Part shown: piece after piece, positions 48,545 through 56,498 of the stretch | Position numbering within the stretch: the first letter of the stretch is position 1 | Layout of the letters: every line of letters begins with the position of its first letter | Assembly (NCBI GenBank): GCA_016719605.1 | Contig: JADJYW010000003.1 | Coordinates: forward strand, 248,001-312,000 | DNA: 64,000 bases | Direction of reading: 5' to 3' | DNA from: Lewinellaceae bacterium | GTDB taxonomy: Bacteria > Bacteroidota > Bacteroidia > Chitinophagales > Saprospiraceae | Notes under the pieces: generated by a model | Seen by the model: the letters and a program-made list of their open reading frames with translations, nothing else | Database searches by the model: none | What the model was told of the DNA's origin: nothing | Position numbers and translations under genes: made by a program

Positions 48545-49432
48545 TTACCGAAACCGTTCGGCCACAACAAGTTCCTTGCTACCCGGCGTGTAGGTATAAA
48601 ATCCTTCGCCGCTCTTCGCGCCCAGTTTTCCGGCGGTCACCATGTTCACCAGCAACGGGCAGGGTGCATACTTGGGATTGCCGAAACCGTCGTGCAGCAC
48701 GCGCAAAATGGCGAGACAAACATCCAGGCCGATAAAGTCGGCCAACTGAAGCGGCCCCATCGGATGCGCCATACCAAGTTTCATCACCGTGTCTATCCCC
48801 TCCACATCGCTCACGCCTTCGTACAGGGTATGGATCGCTTCATTGATCATGGGCATGAGGATACGATTTGCCACGAAACCGGGATAATCGTTTACCTCCA
48901 CGGGCGTCTTGCCGAGCCGGCTCGAGAGGCCCATAATTTCTACGGTCACCGCATTGGTGGTGGCGTACCCGCGAATCACCTCCACCAGTTTCATCACCGG
49001 CACCGGATTCATAAAGTGCATGCCGATTACCTTGTCCGGGCGTTTGGTTGCGGCGGCAATTTTGGTGATGCTGATACTGCTGGTATTGGTGGCCAGTACA
49101 GCCCCGGGGGGGGCATACTGATCCATATCGGCGAAGATTTTCAGTTTCAGCGCGACATTTTCCGTCGCTGCTTCCACAACCAGATCGGCGCCGGCAACAC
49201 CTTCCTTCAGATCGGTCATGGGATGGATTCGGTTGAGCGTGGCTGTTTTTTCGGCCTCCGTCAGGCTGCCTTTGGCAATCTGCCGATCCAGATTTTTTCC
49301 AATCGTGACCAACGCCTTGTCGAGTGCGGCAGAGACGACGTCTACCAGGGTTACTTCAAACCCGTTTTGGGCAAATACATGGGCGATACCATTTCCCATG
49401 GTGCCGCTGCCAATAACTGTTATGTTCTGCAT
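48545..49432 (-). CDS. 3-hydroxyacyl-CoA (3-hydroxybutyryl-CoA) dehydrogenase
   Basis: 295 residues. Converts L-3-hydroxyacyl-CoA to 3-oxoacyl-CoA with NAD+, or the reverse, in beta-oxidation, amino-acid breakdown or butyrate/PHB metabolism. The Rossmann motif GSGTMGNGIA is at residues 8-17. The catalytic set is visible: S in ATNTSS, H and N in GMHFMNP, E in LVEVI, N in NDYPGFVANR. The C-terminal dimer domain (EGIDTVMKLGMAHPMGP) is complete, so this is the short single-function type, not the FadB fusion. The start at 49432 (MQNITVIG) is preferred over 49486 because a -7 box lies at 49484-49491 and the Rossmann strand begins right at M1. Confidence 0.95.
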   Translation of the reverse strand: MQNITVIGSGTMGNGIAHVFAQNGFEVTLVDVVSAALDKALVTIGKNLDRQIAKGSLTEAEKTATLNRIHPMTDLKEGVAGADLVVEAATENVALKLKIFADMDQYAPPGAVLATNTSSISITKIAAATKRPDKVIGMHFMNPVPVMKLVEVIRGYATTNAVTVEIMGLSSRLGKTPVEVNDYPGFVANRILMPMINEAIHTLYEGVSDVEGIDTVMKLGMAHPMGPLQLADFIGLDVCLAILRVLHDGFGNPKYAPCPLLVNMVTAGKLGAKSGEGFYTYTPGSKELVVAERFR

Positions 49433-49483
49433 TTTTGAAAAATGTTGATTGATGGACTGTTTGGCGGGTAAAAAATTGCGCAG

Positions 49484-49491
49484 CAAAGGTA
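49484..49491 (-). promoter_or_regulatory. Candidate -7 box (TACCTTTG)
   Basis: Fits TAnnTTTG on the minus strand, about 52 bases before the dehydrogenase start and just after the TPR gene's stop. It supports separate transcription. No good -33 box. Confidence 0.5.
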
Positions 49492-49531
49492 GGTTTCCGT
49501 TTGGGAAATGCCGGCCCGGTACGCCAAGCGT

Positions 49532-50887
49532 TTAGCCCCCGAACAATTTCCCCCACAACCCGCCGGTCTTGCCGGCGCTGCGGGCTTTTTCCAGAAACTC
49601 GCGAGCAGTTTCCTGTTCCGGATCGCTTTGCAAGGCGCGTTCGCAGAGTTGTATGGCTTCGGCGTATTGGTCGTGCTCGTAGGCAATGACCCCCAAAATA
49701 GCATAAGCCTCGGCCATATCCGGATTCTGGTCGCATGCTGTTCTCAGGTATTTGATCGCCTCTGTGGCATTTCCGCGCATTTTGTACACCAATCCGAGGA
49801 AATACCAGGCGTAGGCGTACGTCGGATCCTGGCGCACTGTTTCCTGGAAATCCTTTTCTGCTGCGTCGTATTCGTCCAGAAAATAATAGGCGATGCCGCG
49901 TACGGTTTGCATTTCCGGCTGGTTGGGATCAAGTTTCAGGGCATGATCCAAAAACTCAATGGCATCGCGATACTCTCCCAAGTTGTAGTGACAGAGGCCA
50001 TAACTGCCCCAGTAGGATGCATTTTCTGGATCGGCCTTGATCGCAATTTTCAAATCGGCCATAGATCCCTCGAAGTCCAGGGTATGTACGCGGCACACGC
50101 CCCGCAGCCCGGCAGCCGTATTTGTTTGAAAATCCTGCTGGATGCACACGTCCAGATCCGCCACTGCCTGGGCATATTGGCCGAGGTGCATGGCTGCCAG
50201 GGCACGGTTGAACCGGGCCGTCTGGAGGTTGGGGTCGGCCACAAGTGCCGCGTTAAAATCCTTGTAAGCCCGTTCGTAGTCGGCCTGCTGATCCATGCGG
50301 ATATTGCCGCGGTTGTTCAGGGCAATAGCCAATTTGGGATTAGCCTGCACAGCCTCGGAGTACCAGTGGATGGCCTCGTCCCACAGACCAAGGGTTTCGT
50401 GCAACGCAGCGAGGTGCTGTTTGGCCTCCCACGATTGGGGGTGTTTTTCCAGGCAGGTCGTCAGGTCGCTCATGGCCCCGGAGTAGTCCCCATCCTGCAT
50501 TTTTTGGTAGCCGGTCTGCAGAAGATCGGGATCCGCCCCGGCCATAGCGGCAGCCACCGGTTGTGGGGCGGCATTGTCGGTCACGGAAAGTCCACTGGAA
50601 GGCACCGCCGTATTTTGCCCGGCCTGAACGTGTTTGGTAGCCACCGTGATCAAGCGCAACGTAGAAAAACTGATATTGCTGAAAGCGATGGAGTACTCCT
50701 TGTGGTCAATCAGATTGAGCCGGTTTTGTTGCTGGCACAGGTTCATCTGCTGTTGCAGGGCAAACACCTCGTCCAACAAGTCGGTATTCACATCTTCCAA
50801 CAAGTTCGAGAGTTCGGCGAGCGCCTCTTCCGTTTCGCTTTGTCGGATACGGTCTTTGAGGTGCTGTAAGGCTTGAATCAATTCCAT
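49532..50887 (-). CDS. EAD11-like domain fused to TPR repeats
   Basis: 451 residues, no signal peptide, so probably cytoplasmic. Residues 1 to about 85 (MELIQALQHLKDRI, TEEALAELSNLL, NRLNLIDHKEYS, TLRLI) fit the pattern I know from effector-associated domain 11, a small helical adaptor found in Bacteroidota conflict and signalling systems. A linker of about 35 residues follows, then about nine tetratricopeptide repeats (AIHWYSEAVQANPKLAIALNNRGNI; AIEFLDHALKLDPNQPEMQ; AEKDFQETVRQDPTYAYAW). The C-terminus is GLWGKLFGG. TPRs bind partner proteins. No caspase, TIR, trypsin or NLR partner with a matching domain lies in this window. It follows the outer-membrane protein gene by 37 bases, so the two may be co-transcribed. 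Confidence 0.75.
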   Translation of the reverse strand: MELIQALQHLKDRIRQSETEEALAELSNLLEDVNTDLLDEVFALQQQMNLCQQQNRLNLIDHKEYSIAFSNISFSTLRLITVATKHVQAGQNTAVPSSGLSVTDNAAPQPVAAAMAGADPDLLQTGYQKMQDGDYSGAMSDLTTCLEKHPQSWEAKQHLAALHETLGLWDEAIHWYSEAVQANPKLAIALNNRGNIRMDQQADYERAYKDFNAALVADPNLQTARFNRALAAMHLGQYAQAVADLDVCIQQDFQTNTAAGLRGVCRVHTLDFEGSMADLKIAIKADPENASYWGSYGLCHYNLGEYRDAIEFLDHALKLDPNQPEMQTVRGIAYYFLDEYDAAEKDFQETVRQDPTYAYAWYFLGLVYKMRGNATEAIKYLRTACDQNPDMAEAYAILGVIAYEHDQYAEAIQLCERALQSDPEQETAREFLEKARSAGKTGGLWGKLFGG

Positions 50888-50924
50888 TTTGATGATTAGT
50901 TAACGGTTGATTGGTTAGCCGGCT

Positions 50925-51734
50925 TTATTCCCGCCGCCACACCAACATGGCTGCCGGGGTAAGGCCGAGGGTGGGATGCCATTCTGCGCCGGCATCTATT
51001 TCTATGCCGCCGGCCAGGTGCAGGCCGGCGCCAAAGCCCACGCGCGCCGGCTCGGTTCGGATACCCGTGCGCAACACGATTTGTGGCACGGGCCGGTACT
51101 CGATGCCTGCTTTAATCTGGGCAGGGCGTTCGAGGTCTTTTTCCGTTTCAGCCAGCAGGATCAGGGTATTAGCGGCCTGCCAGGCAGCCCCGATGCGCAG
51201 CACCGCGGGCACCACTGCGCCGCCCATTTCTACCTGAACCGGATTTTGAATTTGTGCGCCAAGCCACAAATCGGGCAGCGGATTGACCAGTGCACTCAGG
51301 TTGAATGTTACCGCCGTGGCATTGCCGTATTCTTGTGCAGATACCCGCAGCACGTCGGCGCTGCCCCCCAACAGAAAGCCATTGCCCATGCGGCGTCCGT
51401 ATGAAAACCGGAAGCGCTGCTCGTTGTACGCTTCGATACCGGCGTGCGCGATATCGAGGCCGAATCCGTCGTTGGCACTTGCCCGCACGAAACCCTGGAA
51501 ACGCGCTGTTTGCCAGCCACCAATACTATATGGCAGGGCAGAGCCGAGAAATATGCCTGTTTTGTTGCCAAATCCGGGTACGGCATCGTTGTTCAACCCA
51601 ATGCGAGTGCCCGGGTAGGCAACCGCTGCTCCACCCAGCGCGAGGGCTGCCGCATTGTCAACAGGTCGCATAAAAACCTGTCCGCAAAGTAGAACGGGGA
51701 GCGCAAACAGCAAAAGCCAGAGGCAGACACGCAT
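50925..51734 (-). CDS. Outer-membrane beta-barrel protein, PorV/PorQ-like
   Basis: 269 residues with a clear signal peptide (MRVCLWLLLFALPVLLCGQ). The mature part is a series of amphipathic strands with glycine turns (ALALGGAAVAYPGTRIGLNND, FRFSYGRRMGNGFLLGGSADVL, LWLGAQIQNPVQVEMGG, IEYRPVPQIVLRTGI). The start of the mature part, with A-L-G-G-A, resembles PorV/PorQ and FadL-type barrels of Bacteroidota. It is shorter than true PorV. A CGAAGGTA at 51752-51759 (TACCTTCG on the minus strand) could be a -7 box. No ligand can be named. Confidence 0.7.
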   Translation of the reverse strand: MRVCLWLLLFALPVLLCGQVFMRPVDNAAALALGGAAVAYPGTRIGLNNDAVPGFGNKTGIFLGSALPYSIGGWQTARFQGFVRASANDGFGLDIAHAGIEAYNEQRFRFSYGRRMGNGFLLGGSADVLRVSAQEYGNATAVTFNLSALVNPLPDLWLGAQIQNPVQVEMGGAVVPAVLRIGAAWQAANTLILLAETEKDLERPAQIKAGIEYRPVPQIVLRTGIRTEPARVGFGAGLHLAGGIEIDAGAEWHPTLGLTPAAMLVWRRE

Positions 51735-51779
51735 GATGGGCGAAGTTTTGACGAAGGTACGACGCTGCAGCCCGGAGCA

Positions 51780-52958
51780 TCAAAGGTCTATACCGTTTTG
51801 CTGCGCAATTTTTTCATAAAACAACCCGGCCTCCGTCATGGAGCGTTCCTTGGTTTGTAAATCCACCCGAACCAGTCCAAAACGATAGGTTGGCCCGAGA
51901 TGCCATTCAAAGTTGTCCCAGGTACTCCAATGAATATACCCGCGCAAATCCACCCCGTCCCGAATGGCATCGTGGCAGACACGGAGGTAGTCCCGCAAGG
52001 CCTGAATGCGCTGTCCACCGTCGTCAGTACAGATGCCATTCTCGGTAATGATGACGGGTTTTTGGTATTTTTTCCAAAACCGGCGCAAGGCCCAGCCCAA
52101 TCCTTCGGGATGGTAGAGCCACATTTTGTCGTGCGGAAGCCCGCTTTTGAGCACCGCTTTCGGGCGGTGAATCATATCAACAGGCAAGGGATCGAACCGG
52201 ATATACGCGTAGTAGCTCAGGCCCCAAAAATCGCACTTTCGAAACGGGCGGGCAGCACGGCCCATGAACCACCAACGTGCAAAGGCCGCCACAGGCAGGC
52301 CCAGGATATTGGCGGCCTCGAAGCAGGCTGTATTAAGGGAAATACCAACCTGTGCGCGTTTGAATTTTTCCCGGATCAGAAAACGCACAATGTCGTGTGC
52401 CTGCCCCATGTTGTCCAGTACACGGTTGGCTGTGAAATAGTTGTACTTTTTGTGGGGTGGAAAATTCCCGGAAAAGAAAGCGTTGTAGGCGTATACATTC
52501 GGCTCGTTGAATGTATTCCAGTAGGTAACATATTCTCCGAAATGCTTCATGCATTGCTGGGCGTAGTGCACGAAACACTCGATGTTAGCCTCCTTCGTCC
52601 AGCCGCCTTGTTGTTCAAACCAGTTTGGGTGGCAGAAATGATGCAGCACCAGCATGAGCGACACGCCTTTTTGCTTCAGGTGCTCGAAAAAGGTACAATA
52701 CTCGTCTACTACATCCGGGTCAAATCGGGCCATTGCTTGGGGCTGAAGCCGCGACCAATCTACACTGCAGCGATAGACCGAGCCGAAACGGGCGATGTAG
52801 TCCGCATCTTCCGCCCGGCGTAGTTCGTGGTCGGTGGTGTGCTCGAAACGGTAGCCATCCCTGGCTATCAGGCCGTGCCACGGATGGTCACCTGCAGTTT
52901 CGACCTGTGCCGCTGCCGTGGATGTACCCCAGAAAAAATATGTTGGAAATGCGAGCAT
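51780..52958 (-). CDS. Glycoside hydrolase family 1 (beta-glucosidase-like)
   Basis: 392 residues, cytoplasmic (no signal peptide). Family 1 enzymes cleave beta-glucosides, beta-galactosides or 6-phospho-glycosides with retention. The acid/base glutamate is in TFNEPN (E152), the nucleophile in ITENGI (E306), and the start FPTYFFWGTSTAAAQVE is the family's N-terminal signature. Other marks are LHHFCHPNWF and STWDNFEWHLG near the end (aglycone and substrate loop). It is somewhat shorter than the usual 440-470, mainly in the middle. ATG 52958 is chosen because the next upstream codons are GTG/TTG inside the terminator's flank. A T-run terminator sits 11 bases upstream, so expression may depend on read-through. 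Confidence 0.93.
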   Translation of the reverse strand: MLAFPTYFFWGTSTAAAQVETAGDHPWHGLIARDGYRFEHTTDHELRRAEDADYIARFGSVYRCSVDWSRLQPQAMARFDPDVVDEYCTFFEHLKQKGVSLMLVLHHFCHPNWFEQQGGWTKEANIECFVHYAQQCMKHFGEYVTYWNTFNEPNVYAYNAFFSGNFPPHKKYNYFTANRVLDNMGQAHDIVRFLIREKFKRAQVGISLNTACFEAANILGLPVAAFARWWFMGRAARPFRKCDFWGLSYYAYIRFDPLPVDMIHRPKAVLKSGLPHDKMWLYHPEGLGWALRRFWKKYQKPVIITENGICTDDGGQRIQALRDYLRVCHDAIRDGVDLRGYIHWSTWDNFEWHLGPTYRFGLVRVDLQTKERSMTEAGLFYEKIAQQNGIDL

Positions 52959-52968
52959 GACGACCACC

Positions 52969-53007
52969 AAAAAAAAAGCCCCTCACCGCGAGCCTAACCG
53001 GAGGGGC
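52969..53007 (-). terminator. Intrinsic terminator just before the GH1 gene
   Basis: Minus strand: GCCCCTC, 16-base loop, GAGGGGC, then nine T (52969-52977). The seven-pair GC stem with a U-tract is a strong rho-independent terminator. It ends the leader or ncRNA that starts near 53208. Confidence 0.85.
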
Positions 53008-53208
53008 AACCATGAGATTATAAGTGGCACGATCGGTCTGTGTAAACGGAGTGCACGTTAGGTGTGCACATTCACCAAATCACGAAAGTAGCCAATTACG
53101 GGTCGTGGTACGATTAAAAGAAGTGCATACTTTAAAATCAGGAACAGCGGTTGGGTGAGAACTGAACCGAACGAATATGGATTAGGAAGAAGAAATTAAC
53201 CCGTAAGG
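52972..53208 (-). ncRNA. Candidate structured RNA or attenuator leader (about 237 nt)
   Basis: The stretch has no open reading frame of note but a well-formed promoter at one end and an intrinsic terminator at the other. Inside are a GUGCAC hairpin (53051-53056 with 53064-53069, 7-base loop) and an 8-base long-range match, 53199-53206 (ACCCGTAA) with 53096-53103 (TTACGGGT), that would pair the 5' end with the middle. It matches no riboswitch I can recognise (not TPP, cobalamin, SAM-I or preQ1 by their core motifs). It could be a free small RNA (6S-sized) or a conditional leader for the glycosidase. Confidence 0.5.
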
Positions 53209-53214
53209 GTGCGG

Positions 53215-53244
53215 CAAAGATACGGCTGGCTTCCATCGCTCCAA
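53215..53244 (-). promoter_or_regulatory. Bacteroidota promoter TTG-N19-TATCTTTG
   Basis: On the minus strand TTG at 53244-53242, 19 bases, then TATCTTTG at 53222-53215. Box sequence and spacing both fit the sigma-ABfr type consensus. Predicted RNA start about 53208. Confidence 0.75.
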
Positions 53245-53355
53245 CAATATGGAGAAAAATAATTGCCGAGCCAAGACGCCAGGCGCCTGAGCCGGGCGAA
53301 GGGCAGGCAAGTTACAGGATTCAAAACGCCAAATGCGGTTAAAGATTTGAGTCCC

Positions 53356-54447
53356 CTACCCCACTCCGGTTGCGTTCCCGGAAATCAATACGCACCGAAA
53401 AATGTGCGAATACAGCACCTGGGCGACATTGCCGATGTTCGTGAGTGCATAGTCCAACTGTACCCGACCCAGCCGCAGGCCCACGCCAAAATTGGGTTGC
53501 AGGGTCAACACTTCCTTGTTGGGATTGAAATCATCCTTAACCCGTTGGAAGTTCCCCGCCCCGAGGCGCAACTGGACAAATCCGTCGTAGTCGGCCTCGA
53601 TACCGATGCGGGGATCCATATTGAATGCTTTGGAACTGACAAGCACGTTCCGCTGTCCGTCGGTGGTAAAATCCAGGTCAATAGCCGGCAAAAGGGTTGT
53701 TTTTCCCCACACGTTGACCCGGTATGCAGCACCGAGTATGAATCGAGGGCGTGTGATTTCAGTACCGCCGGTGGGTATTTCGTTGTCGGTTTGCAAGAAC
53801 ACTTCTTTTTCCCGTTCGGTGAGGTTGAACGACCAGGCGTTGAACGTAGTGGTCAGGTCGCGTCCTTGCAGGCCCAGCATCCAGTTGCCCTTGCGGTACT
53901 GCACACCCAAATCTGCTCCAAACCCCCATGCGCCGCCGAAGGAACCGATGACCCGGCGAATAACTTTCACAGAGCCGCCGATAGAGAGTGCCGGGTTTTT
54001 CAATTTTCGGGCATAACTGCCCATCAGGGCATAATCCGCTGCAGAAAAGGAAGAAACATTGTCGTAGTTGACTGTTCCGTCGGGGTTAAGCAGGTTGATC
54101 GTGTATGGGATATTGTCAATACCAAGCCGGATGAGGGAAAAAGCCAGAAAGGAATTTTGTTCGCGGTTGAGCGACTTCCCGAAGCTCAGGTAATCGTACT
54201 GCGATACCCCAACGAACCACTCGGCGTGCATGGCAGCCACCTGAAAGGGGGCATTGATTTGCGCCAACCCGGCAGGATTCCAGTAGGCGGCAGTGATATC
54301 GCCGACGTGTGCGGTTTGTGCCCCCGACATGCCGTGGGCCTGCGCACCCACGCCGATGGCGAGAAATTCGTTGCTGTATTTCTGCGCACGCAGGGCCGAA
54401 ATGGCCAATACTAACAAAAGAGCGGTGAAGGAAACTGGTCTATTCAT
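53356..54447 (-). CDS. PorV/PorQ-family outer-membrane protein
   Basis: 363 residues. The signal peptide is MNRPVSFTALLLVLAISALRAQ. The mature part opens with FLAIGVGAQAHGMSGAQTAHVGDITAAYWNPAGLA, the A-R/H-G-x-x-G-A...D-x-x-A-x-x-W-N-P-A-G signature of the PorV/PorQ (UPF0164-like) barrels. These barrels include T9SS shuttle and attachment proteins. The body is a chain of beta strands ending VQLDYALTNIGN. A longer upstream reading to 54573 lacks the signal peptide at its N-terminus, so 54447 is used. True PorV is usually a little longer, so I keep the family name only. It is divergent from the T9SS substrate at 54589, which it might serve. Confidence 0.85.
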   Translation of the reverse strand: MNRPVSFTALLLVLAISALRAQKYSNEFLAIGVGAQAHGMSGAQTAHVGDITAAYWNPAGLAQINAPFQVAAMHAEWFVGVSQYDYLSFGKSLNREQNSFLAFSLIRLGIDNIPYTINLLNPDGTVNYDNVSSFSAADYALMGSYARKLKNPALSIGGSVKVIRRVIGSFGGAWGFGADLGVQYRKGNWMLGLQGRDLTTTFNAWSFNLTEREKEVFLQTDNEIPTGGTEITRPRFILGAAYRVNVWGKTTLLPAIDLDFTTDGQRNVLVSSKAFNMDPRIGIEADYDGFVQLRLGAGNFQRVKDDFNPNKEVLTLQPNFGVGLRLGRVQLDYALTNIGNVAQVLYSHIFRCVLISGNATGVG

Positions 54448-54588
54448 ATTGTCCTCTACTTTAGCCGGCGTTTTGCGGGTGTTGGGCAATTGGCCTGACG
54501 CCGCTCGCTCATACACGGTTGCCTTTGCCGGGGTGAAATTATGCCCGCGGACGCTACATCCATCTTTCTGCACGCTTTAAACCTGATT

Positions 54589-55968
54589 ATGCTTAAAATT
54601 TATCTGTCCCTGCTTTTCTCTCTGGTTGCTTCAATTATTTTTTCTCAGGATTCGCTGAACATGATCCGCCTGGCTCGCTGGGACGACGATTCACTGCCCA
54701 TCGCCGACCCCAACAATTTGCGGGTGCAATACAGCGGATGCTGGGGTTTGGCGGTCAACGACCACGAATATGCCGTGCTGGGTGGCGCCCGCCACGTCCT
54801 CATCTTCGACATAACCTCACCCAATGACCCGAAATTGGTCGGCAAATTTGAAGGCAAAAGCAATACCGTGTGGCGCGAGTTCAAATCGTATAAAAACCGC
54901 GTCTACGGCGTATCGGATGCCACAACAGAGGGGTTAATGATTTTTGATTTTTCCAATGCGCCAGATACGATCGTACGCACATACTACCAAAACGAATTTT
55001 TCAACAGCGCCCACACGATCACGCTGGACACCACCTCCGGGCGCATCTACCTGAACGGCACCAATGTAGCCAACCAGGGTTTGCTCGTGCTCGACATCAA
55101 GCAAAACCCTGATGAGCCATCCCTGCTGGCCTCCGTTCCGCTTGTTGGCGGTTACATTCACGATTCGTATGTCCGAAACGATACGGTGTATGCCTCCTCC
55201 GGATTCAATGGTTACTATGTGTACGACTTTACTGATCCGGAAAATCCCGCCACAATAGCCAGTCTGGCCTCCACCGGAGGCTACCATCACAACAGTTGGC
55301 TCAGTACAGATGGACAATATGCTTATTGTACGGAAGAAATACCCAGCGGCAGGCCGGTTCTGATTGTTGATCTGAAAGACCTTGCCAATGCCAACCTGGA
55401 GGTGAATCATTCATTTCTTGATCCCCTGATCCCGCCCGGAACGAACAGCGCTATTCCGCACAATGTGTATATCCGGGACAGCCTGCTGTTCAATTCGCAG
55501 TACGAGGACGGGCTTTTGGTGTACAACATAAGCGACCCTACTGCCCCTGTCTTGATCGCCTACTACGACACCCATCCCGAGAATACTCAGTACAACACCT
55601 ACTATGGCTGTTGGGGCAACTACCCTTGGTTGCCTTCCGGGACGATCATTGCCGGCGACATGCAGAATGGTATGCAACTACTGAAAATCAATAACATAAC
55701 CAGCACAATAGCACCAATTCGTGTGCCGGTTATTCAAATTTTTCCAAACCCGGCGAGTAACTTTTTGACCATTTGCCGGGCAGACAATCAGGCGATAAAA
55801 ACACTTCGAATGCTGAATAGTACCGGGCAAGTAGTACTGGTACAACCTTGGCCGACGTCGGCAGCGGAACTGCGTATTCCGGTAGGACACTTGCCCAAAG
55901 GCTTGTACCTCACCGAGGTCCGGGCGAACAATGGAGCGATGGCAGTGAAAAAGGTTCTGATCAAATAA
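54589..55968 (+). CDS. Choice-of-anchor B (LVIVD-repeat) protein with T9SS type A signal
   Basis: 459 residues. ATG 54589 opens the signal peptide MLKIYLSLLFSLVASIIFSQ; the in-frame ATG at 54541 would bury it. The body has LVIVD-type propeller repeats (ALGGARHVLIFDITSPNDPKLVG-like; LLVLDIKQNPDEPSLLASV; YYVYDFTDPENPATIASL; LLVYNISDPTAPVLIAYYD), the pattern of choice-of-anchor B proteins. The last 75 residues are a T9SS type A sorting domain: IQIFPNPASN, a G-Q-V strand, LPKGLYLTEV and final KKVLIK. T9SS should export it and cleave or anchor it at the surface. Binding partner unknown. Confidence 0.93.
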   Translation: MLKIYLSLLFSLVASIIFSQDSLNMIRLARWDDDSLPIADPNNLRVQYSGCWGLAVNDHEYAVLGGARHVLIFDITSPNDPKLVGKFEGKSNTVWREFKSYKNRVYGVSDATTEGLMIFDFSNAPDTIVRTYYQNEFFNSAHTITLDTTSGRIYLNGTNVANQGLLVLDIKQNPDEPSLLASVPLVGGYIHDSYVRNDTVYASSGFNGYYVYDFTDPENPATIASLASTGGYHHNSWLSTDGQYAYCTEEIPSGRPVLIVDLKDLANANLEVNHSFLDPLIPPGTNSAIPHNVYIRDSLLFNSQYEDGLLVYNISDPTAPVLIAYYDTHPENTQYNTYYGCWGNYPWLPSGTIIAGDMQNGMQLLKINNITSTIAPIRVPVIQIFPNPASNFLTICRADNQAIKTLRMLNSTGQVVLVQPWPTSAAELRIPVGHLPKGLYLTEVRANNGAMAVKKVLIK

Positions 55969-55984
55969 CCCGGATGTGGATAAA

Positions 55985-56028
55985 AAACAAAAACCGGCCA
56001 TGCAGCGAGTGCACAGCCGGTTTTTTGT
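55985..56028 (+). terminator. Intrinsic terminator after the choice-of-anchor B gene
   Basis: AAAACCGGC and GCCGGTTTT form the stem around a 17-base loop that can itself pair (TGCA/TGCA), followed by a T-rich tail. It begins 17 bases after the stop. Confidence 0.85.
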
Positions 56029-56498
56029 TTTCTAACAGTATGTCGGTAAGTAATGTTTGCGGATGGAAAGGAGGTTTAAAAATAGCCCTCCGCCCTTTCT
56101 CATTTGAAAGGGCCGGAGGGCCCCCGCCTTCGGTTTACTTTTCTCAGCAATCAGGGATTGCTGATTTTTATCTGTCGCCCAAAACGATTTCAGGCTTTTT
56201 TTCAATTTGAACCAGCATGCTCATTTGCTGCTGTCTTAACCACGGCACAAATATATGGCGTTTTTTCCACTTACAAATTTTAAGAGCCGCTTTCTTTAAA
56301 ATAAATACCGATCCCTTAAAATTTAGCACACATTTGTGTTTGTATAAAAGTGTAAATTAGACAAGAAAACGAAATGAAACCCCGACACAACCCTTCATTT
56401 TTTGAAAAAAAACATACCCCGCCAGGCAAAACGCAGAGATTTAAAAAAGTTGGACTTCGGACGCTTCGAGGGAAGTGCGTCACTCCAAAAAAGATTTT
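56029..56498. other. Intergenic region with a strong hairpin
   Basis: No gene seen. At 56085-56121 GCCCTCCG-CCCTTTC pairs with GAAAGGG-C-CGGAGGGC, a 15-pair stem with one bulged base and a six-base loop. There is no T-run, so it is not a standard terminator. The rest (56200-56370) is AT-rich. The glycosyltransferase on the minus strand ends at 56499. Confidence 0.6.
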
